A stretch of DNA of 64,000 nt from Anisakis pegreffii. Lineage: Eukaryota; Nematoda; Chromadorea; Rhabditida; Anisakidae. The notes below the pieces were generated by a model. That model was not told the DNA's origin, searched no databases, and saw nothing but the letters and a program-made list of their open reading frames with translations. The stretch covers positions 25,041-89,040 of the forward strand of contig JAPYMA010000850.1 in assembly GCA_035041965.1 (NCBI GenBank), given 5' to 3'. A program made the translations under genes and the position numbers. Positions 63,270-64,000 of this stretch are shown here, piece by piece; position 1 is the first letter of the stretch; each line of letters begins with the position of its first letter.

Positions 63270-63660
63270 TGAGTACATTTTATGTATTTTTGTATTTATA
63301 TCTTTTTTTGATGTTTTGTTTTTAGTGTTTTGGGAATTTTTTTTTGAATTTTGGAATTTTGCAAATTTTTATGCCAATTTTCTGAAATTTTGAGAATTTT
63401 TTGGGTATTTTTCGAAAATATTGAGAATTTTTTTGGATATTTGCTGAAATTTTGAAAATTTTTTTGGGTATTTTTCCGAAGTTTTGAGAATTTTTTTCGC
63501 AAATTTCTTTTCCAAATTTTGAAATTTTTTTGCGGATTTATCCAAAGTTTTGAGGATTTTTTTAGGTATTTTTCAAAAATTTTGAAAATTTTTTGGGTAT
63601 TTTTTTTTCAAAATTTTAGGAATTTTTTGGTAATTTTAAGAATTTTTTTGTGATATATTC
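63270..63660 (+). repeat. T-rich minisatellite
   Basis: Imperfect tandem units of roughly 35-50 bp built from TTTTGAGAATTTTTTTGG and GGTATTTTTC. The minus-strand Lys/Asn-rich ORF here (63296-63502) reflects the repeat. Confidence 0.9.
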
Positions 63661-64000
63661 TACATCAACGGAAAATGTGAAATCAATAAGAAATGAATCG
63701 GTTCAAAATGATTGAAATACGCGTGAAATGACGACATACTGACATACTGGAGAAGAAAAAGCGTCAAAAAGTATAACATTAAGCGTGCAAACGAAACACG
63801 AATTATCAAATTTGCATTTGATGAAATGAATAAGAAATGACCACGACATAAACATCAATGGTACACTGATAATTTGAAAACTGTTTTAGAGGTTTTCGAT
63901 TGTTTTCCAACAGAAAGTACTGAATGCGACTCGATAATAAACGCCAGATCGCCTTGCAGCGACAAAATACTCAATAAATGCAGCGAATTCAGAAAATTCA
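63661..64000. other. Window end, nothing recognised
   Basis: AT-rich sequence with no repeat, RNA or splice-consistent exon seen. Confidence 0.5.

Noticed and set aside
63296..63502. Lys/Asn-rich minus-strand ORF
   Set aside because: It is a translation of the T-rich minisatellite.

Overview
The window looks like nuclear DNA of a nematode. It is AT-rich, its genes are broken into many small exons with short T-rich introns ending in TTTCAG, and it carries an interstitial run of the nematode telomere unit (TTAGGC) at 3434-3453. All seven recognisable genes are ordinary eukaryotic housekeeping families. I cannot name the species from sequence alone. Exon structures were worked out by hand by matching reading phase across GT/AG junctions.

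Layout. Positions 1-7820 (+) hold a 5'-truncated L-fucokinase whose introns are full of repeats. An ACAP-type BAR-PH-ArfGAP-ankyrin gene (9622-16094, -) converges on it. An Elongator subunit 5 gene (18817-about 20590, -) lies head to head with a complete HOOK dynein-adaptor gene (22041-29090, +, 17 exons, about 724 aa). After a 5 kb gap comes a Nudix hydrolase of the NUDT7/NUDT8 type (34327-35662, +), followed by a perfect 30-bp-arm palindrome and a 7 kb repeat-rich stretch.

From 42932 onward the supported genes are all on the minus strand. They are a hydroxypyruvate isomerase (8 exons, 266 aa), Rab7 (4 exons, 212 aa), a GILT-family thiol reductase with its 5' end unresolved, an unresolved set of membrane-protein exons, an unrecognised RS-tailed protein (247 aa), an unrecognised acidic/Ser-rich protein (254 aa) and further unassigned exons near 61-62 kb.

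Functional themes are vesicle traffic and endolysosomes (ACAP, HOOK, Rab7, GILT), tRNA modification (ELP5) and small-molecule metabolism (fucokinase, Nudix, hydroxypyruvate isomerase). Neighbouring genes show no sign of forming one pathway.

The least ordinary DNA is at the right end (62.3-63.7 kb): four hairpins bracket a roughly 180-nt C-only/C-rich tract, followed by a small inverted-repeat element and a T-rich minisatellite. Other notable items are three tRNA-derived SINE-like copies (60.4-61.05 kb), a direct-repeat-bounded element with a tRNA-like B box inside a fucokinase intron (0.6-1.8 kb), and a partial exon duplication inside the hydroxypyruvate isomerase gene.
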